Below the pieces are notes generated by a model. The model had not been told where the DNA came from. It saw only the letters and a list, made by a program, of their open reading frames with translations, and made no database searches. The translations under genes and the position numbers were made by a program. A stretch of DNA of 64,000 nucleotides from Bog-473 sp963745665 (GTDB lineage Bacteria > Actinomycetota > Acidimicrobiia > Acidimicrobiales > RAAP-2): positions 248,001 to 312,000 of the forward strand of contig CAVUYE010000002.1 of assembly GCA_963745665.1 (NCBI GenBank), written 5' to 3'. This document shows, one piece after another, positions 27,855 through 36,544 of the stretch (the stretch's first letter is position 1; each line of letters opens with the position of its first letter).

Positions 27855-28805
27855 TCAGAAAGCGACGAAATGCTCATCGACCAAATCGCTCTCGCCGTTC
27901 CACCGGTAAGCCACCAGCGGGCCTCCCTGAACGGCGCTGTAGTCCACGCAGGCAGTGTGCGGGCCGGCGATGCGTGGTGTGCCGCTGAACCAGTAGTGGC
28001 CGAAGAAGACGGGAACGTTGCCGGCGTACCGGAAGCGATGCGCCGACTCACTCGGCAAATCCGGAAGTTCTGGAAAGGGATCGCCAGCTGGCGTGAACGT
28101 GTTAGGCGGGATCTCCGCCAGCTCTCGAAGGGTCGATGCTGATCTGTCCCACCATCGAATCCGAGCGTCACATCGAGCGTGCCCGCCCTTGTCGACGTAC
28201 GGCCCAAACGAGCCGAGCGGCACCTCCGGCCCCTTCAACAACGTATCGATCGCCTCAAATAGGGAGTCGTCCTCCGTGTTGGCTTCGACGAAGAATTGGT
28301 CGGACAGCGGCCGGCCCGGCTCGAGGTCACCCAATGCCTTGATCGAATAATCATGCCAACAGGCGTGAACAACACGAAGGTCGTCGAGATCGAGATACAA
28401 CGGGAGGGCCTTGAACCATGTGATGACGTCGCGATGAAGAACGGAGTTCTCACCGATCTGGGCCAGGAAGTCTTTGTGCTGGTGCCTGTTCTTCGCACCT
28501 TTAGGGCCAGTGCGTGGCCGCATGAAAGAGCCCGGGTCCCGAGGGTCAGGCGTGACATAGGAAATGGCATTGAACTCGTGGTTCCCCATCAGTACCTGGG
28601 CCGAGCCTGCCTCCACCATCGAGCGCGCGATCGAAATTACTTCGACCTGTTGGGGCCCTCGGTCGATGAGGTCGCCGACGAAGACAACGGACCTGTCCGG
28701 ATGGCGGAACGCACCCTCGACCATGCTGTAGCCGAGAGTCTGAAGCAGTCCCTGCAGCTCATCGGCACACCCATGCACATCGCCGATGACGTCGATCGGA
28801 TTCAT
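27855..28805 (-). CDS. Metallophosphatase (PPP/ApaH/PrpE-like)
   Basis: A 316-aa calcineurin-like phosphoesterase. The metal-binding signatures are all present: DVIGDVHGCADEL, VVFVGDLIDRGPQQ, VLMGNHEFNAISY, HACWHDYS and FFGHYWFSG. This arrangement is like bacterial PrpE/ApaH-type and PNKP-type phosphatases, which act on phosphoprotein, dinucleoside polyphosphate or RNA-end phosphates. The ATG at 28805 is preferred over a GTG two codons upstream because AGAGGA lies 7 bases before it. It lies in the minus-strand array beside ARPP-1, a YbjN-like protein and a nuclease set. A role in phosphate removal from nucleic-acid ends or a signalling nucleotide is possible but not shown. Confidence 0.8.
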   Translation of the reverse strand: MNPIDVIGDVHGCADELQGLLQTLGYSMVEGAFRHPDRSVVFVGDLIDRGPQQVEVISIARSMVEAGSAQVLMGNHEFNAISYVTPDPRDPGSFMRPRTGPKGAKNRHQHKDFLAQIGENSVLHRDVITWFKALPLYLDLDDLRVVHACWHDYSIKALGDLEPGRPLSDQFFVEANTEDDSLFEAIDTLLKGPEVPLGSFGPYVDKGGHARCDARIRWWDRSASTLRELAEIPPNTFTPAGDPFPELPDLPSESAHRFRYAGNVPVFFGHYWFSGTPRIAGPHTACVDYSAVQGGPLVAYRWNGESDLVDEHFVAF

Positions 28806-28917
28806 AGCCACATCCTCTCAGGATCTCTAACCCGCAGGTTCGATCGGAGAACTCCTCCGGACGAAGTTCCTCTTGTCTCCGAGGTTGCACGCCCTCCGGC
28901 CTGTGGAAGCAGGCCCT

Positions 28918-29724
28918 TCACGACTGAATCAGTTCATCCGAACCGAGTAGACAAGTCACGAATCCGCGGGCCCATTCTTCAATCTCAGCACGAGTGCCAT
29001 TGACCGGAGGTCGCGAGTACACCCCACGTTGCGATTGACTTGCCCCTGTTTCACCGGTTCGCCCGGTCGGGTTGTGGAGAGCTAATTCTTCCGATACGTC
29101 CGCCTCCGCCGACTGCTCTCGGGTTGGTGCAATCTCGCTGAGGGGGTCGACGCGGTCTTCGACATCGTTCTCCGCGTATTCCGCCACGGCTGGTGTGCTG
29201 CCACGGTTTGCAGACGAGAACATCTTCACGAGCAGACGATCCTCGTCGGAGAGCCGGAAGACCGTACGGAGTGTGGCGACAGTACGGCAGGCAACGTTGT
29301 CGACATCGGGCGACGTCGTGGGCTCGACGACCAACCAGTTCGGCCGTTTCGGCTGCTCCGGCGCGTCCCAACCCAGCTGGACCAGCCGAAGCTCGTCCCA
29401 CGGGGTGAGGCGATCGTCGCCCTCGAGGAAGCGATTGGACACCACCTCGGTAACCAACGACCCGTCTTCAAACGCCAAGGCCTGCCAGAAGTGATTGCGC
29501 TGCTCTTCCACCTCAGCGATCACGATCCATCGTCCCGGGCGGGAGCACAGAGACCCCAACAGGTCAGGCAAGCCCAATTCGAAGTCCGCCAGGGTGACCG
29601 TCCACTCATCGAATGTCTGCCGCCAACCCAGATTCGGTGAAATGCACTGCTTCCGTTGTTCCTGGAGCACTTCTTCGGCCCGAATGAGCCATGCATCGAG
29701 CGCGGCAATGGCCTTTGAGACCAT
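28918..29724 (-). CDS. YbjN/TY-Chap-like protein
   Basis: A 268-aa protein. The central part (EVVSNRFLEGDDRLTPWDEL, then LVQLGWDAPEQPKRPNW and VATLRTVFRL) matches the pattern of actinobacterial TY-Chap/YbjN-type domains, which are related to type III secretion chaperones and often sit in conflict and chaperone-linked loci. The N-terminal 60 residues carry a predicted helix (ALDAWLIRAEEVLQEQRKQ). The C-terminal 70 residues look disordered and acidic. The ATG at 29724 is chosen over 29736 because GGAGG precedes it at the right distance. Its partner is unknown; it could present a peptide or protein to the neighbouring enzymes. Confidence 0.5.
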   Translation of the reverse strand: MVSKAIAALDAWLIRAEEVLQEQRKQCISPNLGWRQTFDEWTVTLADFELGLPDLLGSLCSRPGRWIVIAEVEEQRNHFWQALAFEDGSLVTEVVSNRFLEGDDRLTPWDELRLVQLGWDAPEQPKRPNWLVVEPTTSPDVDNVACRTVATLRTVFRLSDEDRLLVKMFSSANRGSTPAVAEYAENDVEDRVDPLSEIAPTREQSAEADVSEELALHNPTGRTGETGASQSQRGVYSRPPVNGTRAEIEEWARGFVTCLLGSDELIQS

Positions 29725-29736
29725 GATGACCTCCAT

Positions 29737-30020
29737 CGCCTGGCGTTACCACCGTGCCTTGCGGTCGGTTGGGGAGCGTCACAGGCCCAGGTGCCTCGGC
29801 TCGTCTGGATGGGTACAGAACACATCTTAAAGGCAGGGTGTATCAGCCCCGACCACGTGAGCGAGTCAGGGTTCATTCGCCGCAATCCCTTGCCGCTCTC
29901 CGCCTCCAGCTGGTCGGGTCACGAAGACAGTCTGGAGCGGCAGGAGTTGGTCGGACTTACGATTCATGGCGCCCTTCAGCTCCGCGCCCATTCGACGACT
30001 GGTTCGTCGAGTGCACAGTG
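29737..30020. other. Intergenic stretch, no gene seen
   Basis: About 280 bp upstream of the YbjN/TY-Chap-like gene. Open frames on both strands here are short and read as shadows. It presumably contains the promoter of that gene; no clear -35/-10 pair or repeat stands out. Confidence 0.4.
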
Positions 30021-30180
30021 TCATTCGGTCATGACCTCGTGACCTGAGTGGTCGTGCGGCTGGACATCGGCCAAGGCCAAAACGAGATCGGGAAGGTCAA
30101 CTTCGACGGCACCTTCGGGTGTAAGGAACACAAACGTCACCCCCGTTGGCGGCTTCACCGGTCGAAGCGGCGATAGTCAC
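30021..30180 (-). pseudogene. Small frameshifted open frame before the YbjN-like gene
   Basis: On the minus strand a GTG at 30180 begins VTIAASTGEAANG. After a run of five G (about 30139-30143) the coherent reading moves to another frame: VTFVFLTPEGAVEVDLPDLV and ends near VQPHDHSGHEVMTE at the stop 30021-30023. Removing one G from the run joins the two into a protein of about 53 aa. A longer upstream extension of the first frame enters the RpiR gene. No family is recognised. It may be a small real gene broken by a homopolymer indel. Confidence 0.35.
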
Positions 30181-30277
30181 TGCATGACAGGCTCCCTGGA
30201 TTCGATACCCCTCGACCCGTCGTGCCCATTTCAGATCCGGATCGAAAGAAATCCTATTGCAGGCTGCGCCGGAATTA

Positions 30278-31135
30278 TCAGGCGCTGTGACGCGGGATGG
30301 GAGGTTCGCTGGCGTCCACAGGAACCGGCTTTTCTGCGATCTCTTCACGCAGAGTATTGAGCTTCGCCAGACTCCGCTTTCGGCGCGGCTTGTTCCGATT
30401 CGCCACGCCCAGGATGAGCGATTCGATCAGGACGAGTGTCGCCGCATGGCTCTGAAAGTGTCGTGGCACTCCTCGACCGCACTCGAGGACCAACGTCACG
30501 CGGTCGGCGAGATCGTTCACGTCGTGATCGGTGATGAGCACGACTTCCGAATCTTTTGCTACATCCAAGATGACCTCTGTATGCCGCTGGAGCTGTCCGT
30601 AGGACAGGATCACGATCGCATCTCTTGGATGGATTGACAGCAGCTCGTCGGCGAGCTCGGTGCCCATACGGGTGACCGCAGTGCTGCGGTGTCCGATTCG
30701 TTCGCAGTACAGGGCTGCGTACTCGGCCAGGAACCCCGAAGGGCCAACGCCCCTCCAGACGATGCGCTGAGATCCGTCAAGGATTTCCACTGCCTTTTCG
30801 AAGGCCTCCCGGGGTACCCCGTGGCGCAACGCTCTCAATGCGGTCACTGCAACCTCGGACTCCTCCTCCAACAGCCCGTCGGGCGCGTCCTCGAAGGTGG
30901 CGTCGAACCGCTCGTCGAGGCGGGGTTCGGACTTCTCGGACCAGTAGTCGGCCAACGCCAACCGCAGGTGGCCAAGTTTCTGGTAGCCGAGGGCCTGCGC
31001 CGTCCGCACGACAGTCACACCACTGGTTCCTGCCTTTCGACCAAGTTCTCCGGCACTGAGAGTCCATGACGACGGCCCGGCATCGAGCATGAACTCGATC
31101 ACGTTGCGTTCCGCTGGGGCCAGGTCATCGACCAT
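30278..31135 (-). CDS. MurR/RpiR-family transcriptional regulator with SIS domain
   Basis: A 285-aa regulator. The N-terminal HTH_6-type helix-turn-helix includes LAPAERNVIEFMLD and LGRKAGTSGVTVVRTAQALG; the C-terminal SIS (sugar isomerase) domain includes IVWRGVGPSGFLAEYAALY, GTELADELLSIHPRDAIVIL and VLITDHDVNDLADRVTLVL. SIS domains in this family bind phosphosugars, but here the neighbours suggest a nucleotide-sugar or ADP-ribose-type ligand instead. The ATG at 31135 begins where RpiR proteins usually begin; the frame is open to a TTG at 31171. It is divergent from the NYN/ARG/NurA-HerA operon, and the shared intergenic region carries inverted repeats, so it probably controls both directions. 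Confidence 0.8.
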   Translation of the reverse strand: MVDDLAPAERNVIEFMLDAGPSSWTLSAGELGRKAGTSGVTVVRTAQALGYQKLGHLRLALADYWSEKSEPRLDERFDATFEDAPDGLLEEESEVAVTALRALRHGVPREAFEKAVEILDGSQRIVWRGVGPSGFLAEYAALYCERIGHRSTAVTRMGTELADELLSIHPRDAIVILSYGQLQRHTEVILDVAKDSEVVLITDHDVNDLADRVTLVLECGRGVPRHFQSHAATLVLIESLILGVANRNKPRRKRSLAKLNTLREEIAEKPVPVDASEPPIPRHSA

Positions 31136-31163
31136 GTCCGGGTGGAACTCCCTCACTCCTCGT

Positions 31164-31178
31164 GGTAACAAAATTACC
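31164..31178. promoter_or_regulatory. Inverted repeat in the divergent RpiR/NYN intergenic region
   Basis: GGTAA-CAAAA-TTACC, a perfect 5-bp-arm palindrome just upstream of the RpiR start at 31135 and just before the TTGACA box of the opposite strand. The position fits an autoregulatory operator. Confidence 0.4.
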
Positions 31179-31180
31179 CC

Positions 31181-31208
31181 TTGACATATTTTATCTAGTA
31201 TTTAAAGT
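31181..31208 (+). promoter_or_regulatory. Predicted promoter of the NYN/ARG/NurA-HerA/SbcCD operon
   Basis: TTGACA at 31181-31186 followed after 16 bp by TAAAGT at 31203-31208 in a strongly AT-rich patch of otherwise GC-rich DNA. The -35 box is perfect and the -10 matches four of six positions. It would give a leader of about 90 bases before the ATG at 31304. Confidence 0.5.
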
Positions 31209-31223
31209 CCAACATGTAGCAAA

Positions 31224-31240
31224 ACTCCGAACGACGGAGT
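31224..31240. promoter_or_regulatory. Perfect inverted repeat in the leader of the NYN operon
   Basis: ACTCCG-AACGA-CGGAGT, 6-bp arms with a 5-bp loop, located just downstream of the predicted -10 box. It could be an operator near +10 or a small hairpin in the mRNA leader. Confidence 0.4.
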
Positions 31241-31303
31241 CAATATCCAGTAATGATACTACCGGATGTTAGGAATCACGGCAAGGGAAGGACGGGGAGA
31301 AAG

Positions 31304-31804
31304 ATGAGCACTCACCAGAGCAAGATGGGACACAAGGTCCAGGTAGAGAAGCCCAACCGGCACCTGGTCTTTATCGATGTCGAGAATTTCGCCCGCACTC
31401 CGAGCCCCACGGACCTCGGTCTGGCCTTCATGGAGACCACCTTGCAGGAGGTCATTCCCAGCATCGACCAGGCGCAATGCGTGGTGGCCTGTAGCCACAG
31501 GGCGGCGCGCACGGTGGCCTTTGCCTTCCCGGGAGCCCTGCGCCGCTGGCGCTCTGGACCCGACGGGGCGGATCTCGCCCTCATGGAGGAGATGAGTGAC
31601 CTGCGGGTCATGGGGCGCTTCGACCAGGTAACGCTTGTCTCGGGCGATGGCATCTTCGCAGACAACATGGCAGCGCTGGCGGCGACGGGGATCGAGACGA
31701 CCGTTGTGTCGTGGGACCGTCGCCTCTCTCAGCGCCTCAAGATGGCAGCCCATCATGTGGTCACGCTCGTCGAGGGCCAGACGACATTCGGAGAGGCCAG
31801 CTGA
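31304..31804 (+). CDS. NYN-domain (PIN-like) predicted ribonuclease
   Basis: A 166-aa protein of the NYN family, metal-dependent nucleases with the PIN fold. The acidic signature residues are visible in LVFIDVENFA near the start, ADLALMEEMSDL in the middle and VTLVSGDGIFADN before IETTVVSWDRRLSQRLK. The ATG at 31304 is preceded by GGGGAG at a good distance; the frame is open further upstream but without a site. Its stop shares one base with the start of the ARG/phosphatase gene (TGATG), making it the first gene of an eight-gene operon. Likely RNA-cleaving, perhaps the effector or an RNA-processing partner of the MBL hydrolase across the divide. Confidence 0.75.
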   Translation: MSTHQSKMGHKVQVEKPNRHLVFIDVENFARTPSPTDLGLAFMETTLQEVIPSIDQAQCVVACSHRAARTVAFAFPGALRRWRSGPDGADLALMEEMSDLRVMGRFDQVTLVSGDGIFADNMAALAATGIETTVVSWDRRLSQRLKMAAHHVVTLVEGQTTFGEAS

Positions 31805-33291
31805 TGGCAGGCGACCCGAACAAGCTAATGGGGGCCGTCCAGCTCGACCGTGCCGCAGGGGTCCTCGTGGCGGCGGCCGCGGGCGACGCTCTCGGTGCCG
31901 GCTACGAGTTCGGCCCAGTGTGCCCGCCCGATGAGGTCACCATGCTGCGGGGTGCACTGACCGGTCGACCGTCGGGCTCTTGGACCGACGACACCGATAT
32001 GGCGATGGCAATCGCCCGGGTGGGGTCGACGGAAGCCCGCCTAGAGGAGCCGGATGGGAGGGGAGCGGCGGCCGCCCAATTCGCGAACTGGTACGCCTCG
32101 CACCCGCCCGACATCGGCAATCAGACTCGTGGGGTGCTCTCCACGACACCCGCTGGTGCGGCGATGCCCGATGTCATGGAAACTGCCGCTGACGCATACC
32201 AGGATCGTCACCCGAACGCAGCCGGCAACGGCAGCCTTATGCGCACGGGCCCCGTCGCCCTCACTGCACTGGGAGACGACGGGCGGATCCTGGCCTCTGC
32301 CTCGGCCATATCGGCGTTGACGCACCCACATCCATTGGCTCGCCAGGCATGCCAGATCTGGTGCATCGCCATCGACCGCGCTATTCGGGAGGGGCGGCTC
32401 GACGGTGTCCACGATGGCGTGGCGCTCGTCGAGCCCGATGGTGCCGGGTACTGGCACGAAGCCATGGTCCAGGCCGACACCCTGCCGATCGAGACGCTAC
32501 GTAAGTCGAACCGCTTCGTCGTGGCTGCGCTCCAGTCGGCTTGGCGGGCCATCGTCTCGACGAGCCACCTGCATGGGCCGGCCCACCTCGAGGCCGCGCT
32601 GCGGAATGCCATCGCCATCGGCGGGGACACTGACACCGTTGCCGCCATCGCCGGCGCGCTCCTGGGCGCCCGCTACGGCGCTAGCGCCGTGCCCTTCGCC
32701 TGGCGCCGTCGGCTGGCGGGATGGCCGAACGATCTCGGGCACGGGGACCTGGTTCAGTTGGCCATCCTCGCCGTCAACGGTGGCAAGGCGGACCCGGCCG
32801 GTTGGCCGAAGGAGTACAACCTCATGCACCACTACGAGCGCACCAACAATCCGATCGGGCTGGTCGGGTCCTTGCCCGGTCATGAGGGCGTCCTCTGGGG
32901 CGACGTGGCCGGCTTGGCTCAGGCCGATGCCGAGGCCTTCGTATCGCTGTGCCGGATTGGGCCCGGTCAGCGCCGCGGCAACGAGCACCACGAGGTGTGG
33001 CTGCAGGACAACAGCACGAACGCGGACCCGGGGTTCGTGCTGACCGACACGGCCGACGCCATCGAGCATCTGCGCACGGAAGTCGGCACCGTGTTCGTCC
33101 ACTGTGTCCGCAGCGAGAGCCGGACACCTACCGTGGCGGCAGCGTGGCTGGTGCGTCACCGCGGATTGGACGTCGATGCCGCGATGGAGCTTGTCCGTGG
33201 GTCCTTGCCCAACGCGTTCACCAACCGCAACTCCGAGCTCCTGGCCGCCCTGCGGCAGGTACGGCCCGTGACGACTGAGGGCGGACGCTGA
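31804..33291 (+). CDS. ADP-ribosylglycohydrolase/Cys-phosphatase fusion
   Basis: A 495-aa two-domain enzyme. Residues 10-330 form a DraG-type ADP-ribosylglycohydrolase: AAAGDALGAGYEFGPV, SWTDDTDMAMAIARV, GNGSLMRTGPVAL and AIGGDTDTVAAIAGALLGA, with the metal-binding acidic residues in place. Residues 400-480 resemble a dual-specificity or rhodanese-like phosphatase with the C-x5-R loop VFVHCVRSESRTPTVAAAW. It would remove ADP-ribose from protein, nucleic acid or a small molecule, and a phosphate from a linked product. The ATG at 31804 overlaps the NYN stop. This ARG-phosphatase pairing is the partner that gave the ARPP-1 family its name; ARPP-1 lies 4 kb away on the other strand. Confidence 0.85.
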   Translation: MAGDPNKLMGAVQLDRAAGVLVAAAAGDALGAGYEFGPVCPPDEVTMLRGALTGRPSGSWTDDTDMAMAIARVGSTEARLEEPDGRGAAAAQFANWYASHPPDIGNQTRGVLSTTPAGAAMPDVMETAADAYQDRHPNAAGNGSLMRTGPVALTALGDDGRILASASAISALTHPHPLARQACQIWCIAIDRAIREGRLDGVHDGVALVEPDGAGYWHEAMVQADTLPIETLRKSNRFVVAALQSAWRAIVSTSHLHGPAHLEAALRNAIAIGGDTDTVAAIAGALLGARYGASAVPFAWRRRLAGWPNDLGHGDLVQLAILAVNGGKADPAGWPKEYNLMHHYERTNNPIGLVGSLPGHEGVLWGDVAGLAQADAEAFVSLCRIGPGQRRGNEHHEVWLQDNSTNADPGFVLTDTADAIEHLRTEVGTVFVHCVRSESRTPTVAAAWLVRHRGLDVDAAMELVRGSLPNAFTNRNSELLAALRQVRPVTTEGGR

Positions 33292-33564
33292 GTGCGGTAC
33301 CGCCGTTATTACTCACGGAGCAACCCGGACGGCAGCCGTACCGTTGTTTCGGTCGGGCCAATCGTGAGCTGCTGGGCAGGATTCTGGAAGCTGATGGTCG
33401 GCATCGTGTTCTGGATGTGGCCGCTCGTTGTCATCGTCGACAACCTGCACGGCGCCCTGGGCTGGATCCTCGGGATCGGAGCCGAGTTGGCGTGGATCGC
33501 GGTGGCGGGGGCCGTCTGGACGACGATCAAGAACCACGGGCAAGCAAGGGAGGACAAACAATGA
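33292..33564 (+). CDS. Small membrane protein
   Basis: A 90-aa protein starting with GTG directly after the stop of the ARG/phosphatase gene. After a basic, polar start (YRRYYSRSNPDGSRTVVSV) there are two hydrophobic stretches: FWKLMVGIVFWMWPLVVIV and LGWILGIGAELAWIAVAGA, both long enough to span a membrane. The tail is charged. No family is recognised. Its place inside the operon suggests that it tethers part of the system to the membrane or is the membrane-acting component. Confidence 0.65.
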   Translation: MRYRRYYSRSNPDGSRTVVSVGPIVSCWAGFWKLMVGIVFWMWPLVVIVDNLHGALGWILGIGAELAWIAVAGAVWTTIKNHGQAREDKQ

Positions 33565-33743
33565 CTGACTACAAATTCACTTACGAGGACAGGCTCTTAC
33601 TCACCCAGGAGGCTATGTGCGTGCCCAGGGCAGTCGATACGCCCCAGCCCTACGATGCGGATATGGCTGGAGTCGAATGGGAGAATCTCGTCCAGAGCGG
33701 TCGGCCAAGGTTCCGGGCAGCCGCGTCCACGGGGAGACTCTGA
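33561..33743 (+). CDS. Small hypothetical protein
   Basis: A 60-aa frame whose ATG at 33561 overlaps the previous stop (ATGA) and follows GGGAGGA. Its stop shares one base with the start of the NurA gene (TGATG). The tight packing on both sides is the main support. The sequence (MTDYKFTYEDRLLLTQEAM at the start) has no recognised domain and no membrane segment. Confidence 0.5.
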   Translation: MTDYKFTYEDRLLLTQEAMCVPRAVDTPQPYDADMAGVEWENLVQSGRPRFRAAASTGRL

Positions 33744-34723
33744 TGTTCGTCGAGCCGAACCCTCGCTACCGCGACCCCTACGAGATCGACGATGACTCCG
33801 AAGTAGCCGGAGAGGCCGTTCTGCTCGAGGACGGGAAGGACCAACTCTTAGCCCACTCTCTAGACCCCACCCTGCCGGAAGGGCCTCTCTTCTTCGTCGA
33901 CGGAGTCAGGCGCAGCGATTTTCGGGTACATGAATTCCTCGACGACGGCACGATCGTGCGGGGTCTCGGCGGCTCATACGGGGTCGGCGCCGTCTGCTGC
34001 ACCCCTGCAGCGCGACCCGAGTTCGCACAGACCGTGATACGTCGGAAGCTCTTGTGGACGCACGGATACGCAGAGGCGCTCCCACCGGCCGGGGGATGGG
34101 AGTGGGAGGTCGAGGCTCTTGCCATCGAAGACCCGGAACACCTTCTTCCCGCATTGCAGCGTCGCATGCGCGATGCGGAGGCCGATCTGGCAGACGAGCT
34201 CGCGACCGAGGGAGCGCTTGTCGTGCGTGACGGTCCACTGAACCGGTTTTACGGCATCAACGTCGACGTGGCTGGGCTCGTGAAGTCGCACCACCAGGCC
34301 TACCTTCCGCCGGACGTCCACCGGCGGGTGCCTGCGGTGCTCGTGCTGCCGGGGCAGCGAACGAGCCTCTTCCGTCTCCGCGACGAAGTCTGGGGCTGCT
34401 ATCTGCGATTGCCGACGACCGGCCGGGTGAGCCCCTGGAACGGAATCGTCCGGATCGATGTCCCTGCGGCGGGTGGGCCTGCCAGCGCCGTCGAGGTGGC
34501 GAATCGCGTGTGTGCGCTGTTGCCCCGCTATTCGGGAGTGGCACACATCGATCCCCGTGCCCCCGCCAACCTCCAGCCGATCGCCGCCCTTGAGACCCGG
34601 CTCCGCCACTGCCTCGGCGACCCCGCCGGCGCCGTGCGTGCTGCAGCCGACGCGGCAGCCATTTACGACCTTACGCACGCCCCGGCATCCCCGGGGGTCC
34701 CGTTGTCAGCCCAGAGCACCTGA
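33743..34723 (+). CDS. nurA: NurA-like nuclease
   Basis: A 326-aa protein resembling NurA, the 5'-3' nuclease that pairs with HerA in archaeal DNA-end resection. Key points are an early acidic site in LFFVDGVRRSDFRV, a central ALVVRDGPLNRFYGIN followed by VAGLVKSHHQAYL (NurA proteins have a D-G-P-L motif before a conserved glycine-lysine segment), and a C-terminal NGIVRIDVP strand. Its length is usual for NurA. The next gene, 8 bp downstream, is HerA-like, which supports the call. Together with SbcD and SbcC after them the operon has the make-up of the archaeal HerA-NurA-Mre11-Rad50 cluster. Confidence 0.7.
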   Translation: MFVEPNPRYRDPYEIDDDSEVAGEAVLLEDGKDQLLAHSLDPTLPEGPLFFVDGVRRSDFRVHEFLDDGTIVRGLGGSYGVGAVCCTPAARPEFAQTVIRRKLLWTHGYAEALPPAGGWEWEVEALAIEDPEHLLPALQRRMRDAEADLADELATEGALVVRDGPLNRFYGINVDVAGLVKSHHQAYLPPDVHRRVPAVLVLPGQRTSLFRLRDEVWGCYLRLPTTGRVSPWNGIVRIDVPAAGGPASAVEVANRVCALLPRYSGVAHIDPRAPANLQPIAALETRLRHCLGDPAGAVRAAADAAAIYDLTHAPASPGVPLSAQST

Positions 34724-34731
34724 GGAGACCC

Positions 34732-36544
34732 ATGAGCACGACCGACCTTCCCGCACCGGCAACCGACAATGCTGCCCACGACCAGGTCGAGATCATTGGC
34801 GTGGTGGACGGCACCTTGGAGTGCACGAGTGTGACCTTCACCGTTGTCACCCGCCCCGACGCGAGCGTCGAGCTCGACGACCTCGTTGCCGTCGACCAGA
34901 CGCTCCCCGGCGGTGAGGTGCTTATCCACTACGGCATGGTCGTGGGCCTGGACCGCGCCATCGAAGGCGCGAGCTGGTCGAGCGACACCGTCCGGATCAC
35001 CGAGCAGACGATGCCCGGCGAAACGGTGCGTCGCGCCGAGGTGAGAGTCCTGCGTCCGTATCCCGAGCGCTGGGTTGCACCCGAACCGGCCCAGGAAGTT
35101 CGACGGGCTCAGGGCGACGAACGCGCTCGTGCTCTTTTCATGGACCAGATGGACCACCGTCTCGCCGTGGGCCTCGACGCCAGGGAGCAGCCGGTCTTCG
35201 TGGACTTCGACTTCGTCAACGGGCGCAAGGGCGGACACGTCAACGTCTCGGGCATCTCGGGAGTGGCTACCAAGACCTCTTCGCTCCTGTCTCTCCTTTA
35301 CCTGCTCTTCGAGACGCCCGAAGGCCGCGGGTTGCTCGGACGCTACTTGGAGCAGACCCGCGCCCTCGTACTCTCGGTGAAGAACGAGGACCTCCTCCAC
35401 ATCGACCGGCCCAACCGGCTGCTCTCAGAGGATGATCGGCGCCGCTGGGCGATCTTGGGCGTCGCCGATCCCGACGGCTTCAGCGACGTGGGGTTCTTCG
35501 TGCCACCGCGGCCGGGCGCCGACAACGTCGTGCCCCTCACCGAGACCCGGGTTCAACCCGGATCGGTGACCGCCTTCGGGTGGACACCCCTCGAGTTCAT
35601 CTCCCAGGGCCTCCTTGCCTACATTCTGGCCGACGCCGACGACGCCGTGAACCAACTCAGCTTCGTCGAACAACGCGTTCGTGCCGCCCTGGTGCGATGG
35701 GCCTGGCCCGCCCAAGGTGAACCGGGCGCGGTCGTGCTGAAGGACCCCGACGACAATCCTCCCCGCACCTTCGAGCGCGCCCAACGTCACTTCACCGGGC
35801 GGCAGTCCATCCAGCCCGGTCCCGAACGGCGTGCTCATCCGAGACTTCGGCGGACTGGTCGACTTCCTCGAGGCGCGCTTCGATGACGACACGCCCGACT
35901 TCTGCGGGAAGAACTCGGCGCAGACGATCTCTGCCTTCTCTCGGCGAATGGCGGCCATGGTCACGAGGATCGGCCACCTGATACGGCTTGGGGTCTCAGC
36001 GCCAGAGCTCAACCACCAGGTGACCGTCGTCGACATCCATGCGCTTCACGATTCGGCCCAGCGTTTCGTTGTCGGCGCTGTGGTCAATCGGATCTTCGAG
36101 CAGAAGCAGGCCACAGGCCGAGAGCCCTTGCGGTTCATCATGCTCGACGAACTCAACAAGTTCTGCCCCGATCACGGGCGCACGCCACTGCGTGACCTGC
36201 TGGTCGACATCGCCGAGCGCGGTCGATCGATGGGTGTGCTCCTATTTGGAGCGGAACAGTATGCCGGGAGCGTCGAGGCAACCGTGATCCGCAACGCCGC
36301 TGTGAAGTTGGTCGGCAGGCTCGACGCCGGAGACCTCGACGCCTACCGCTTCCTCCCGGCCGAGATGCGAGAGCGGGCCACGCTGTTTGTGCCCGGCTCG
36401 ATGGTCCTGCACCAACCGGTCATCCCTGTCCCGATCCCGATCCGGGTCCCGTTCCCGCCATTCGCCACCGCGGCGGAGGAGGCCATCGTCCAGGAGCCCG
36501 ATCCCGGCGACATCGACCCGTTCAACCTGCCGGGGGTTATCTGA
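34732..36544 (+). pseudogene. herA: HerA-like DNA translocase ATPase, frameshifted
   Basis: The reconstructed protein is about 603 aa. It starts with ATG 34732 behind GAGGAG. Seen: a HAS-barrel-like N-terminus, the Walker A-like loop HVNVSGISGVATKTSSLL (a form typical of bacterial HerA/DUF87 relatives), LVLSVKNEDLL, then Walker B RFIMLDELNKFCPD and the arginine/sensor segment LLFGAEQYAGSVEATVIRN. At about 35797-35800 an extra G in a GGG run shifts the frame: GTG 35831 onward (VLIRDFGGLVDFLE) continues the protein in the second frame. HerA forms hexamers that push DNA into NurA or into SIR2 partners. The stop shares one base with the SbcD start. The break is probably a G-run indel, but true loss cannot be excluded. 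Confidence 0.75.
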
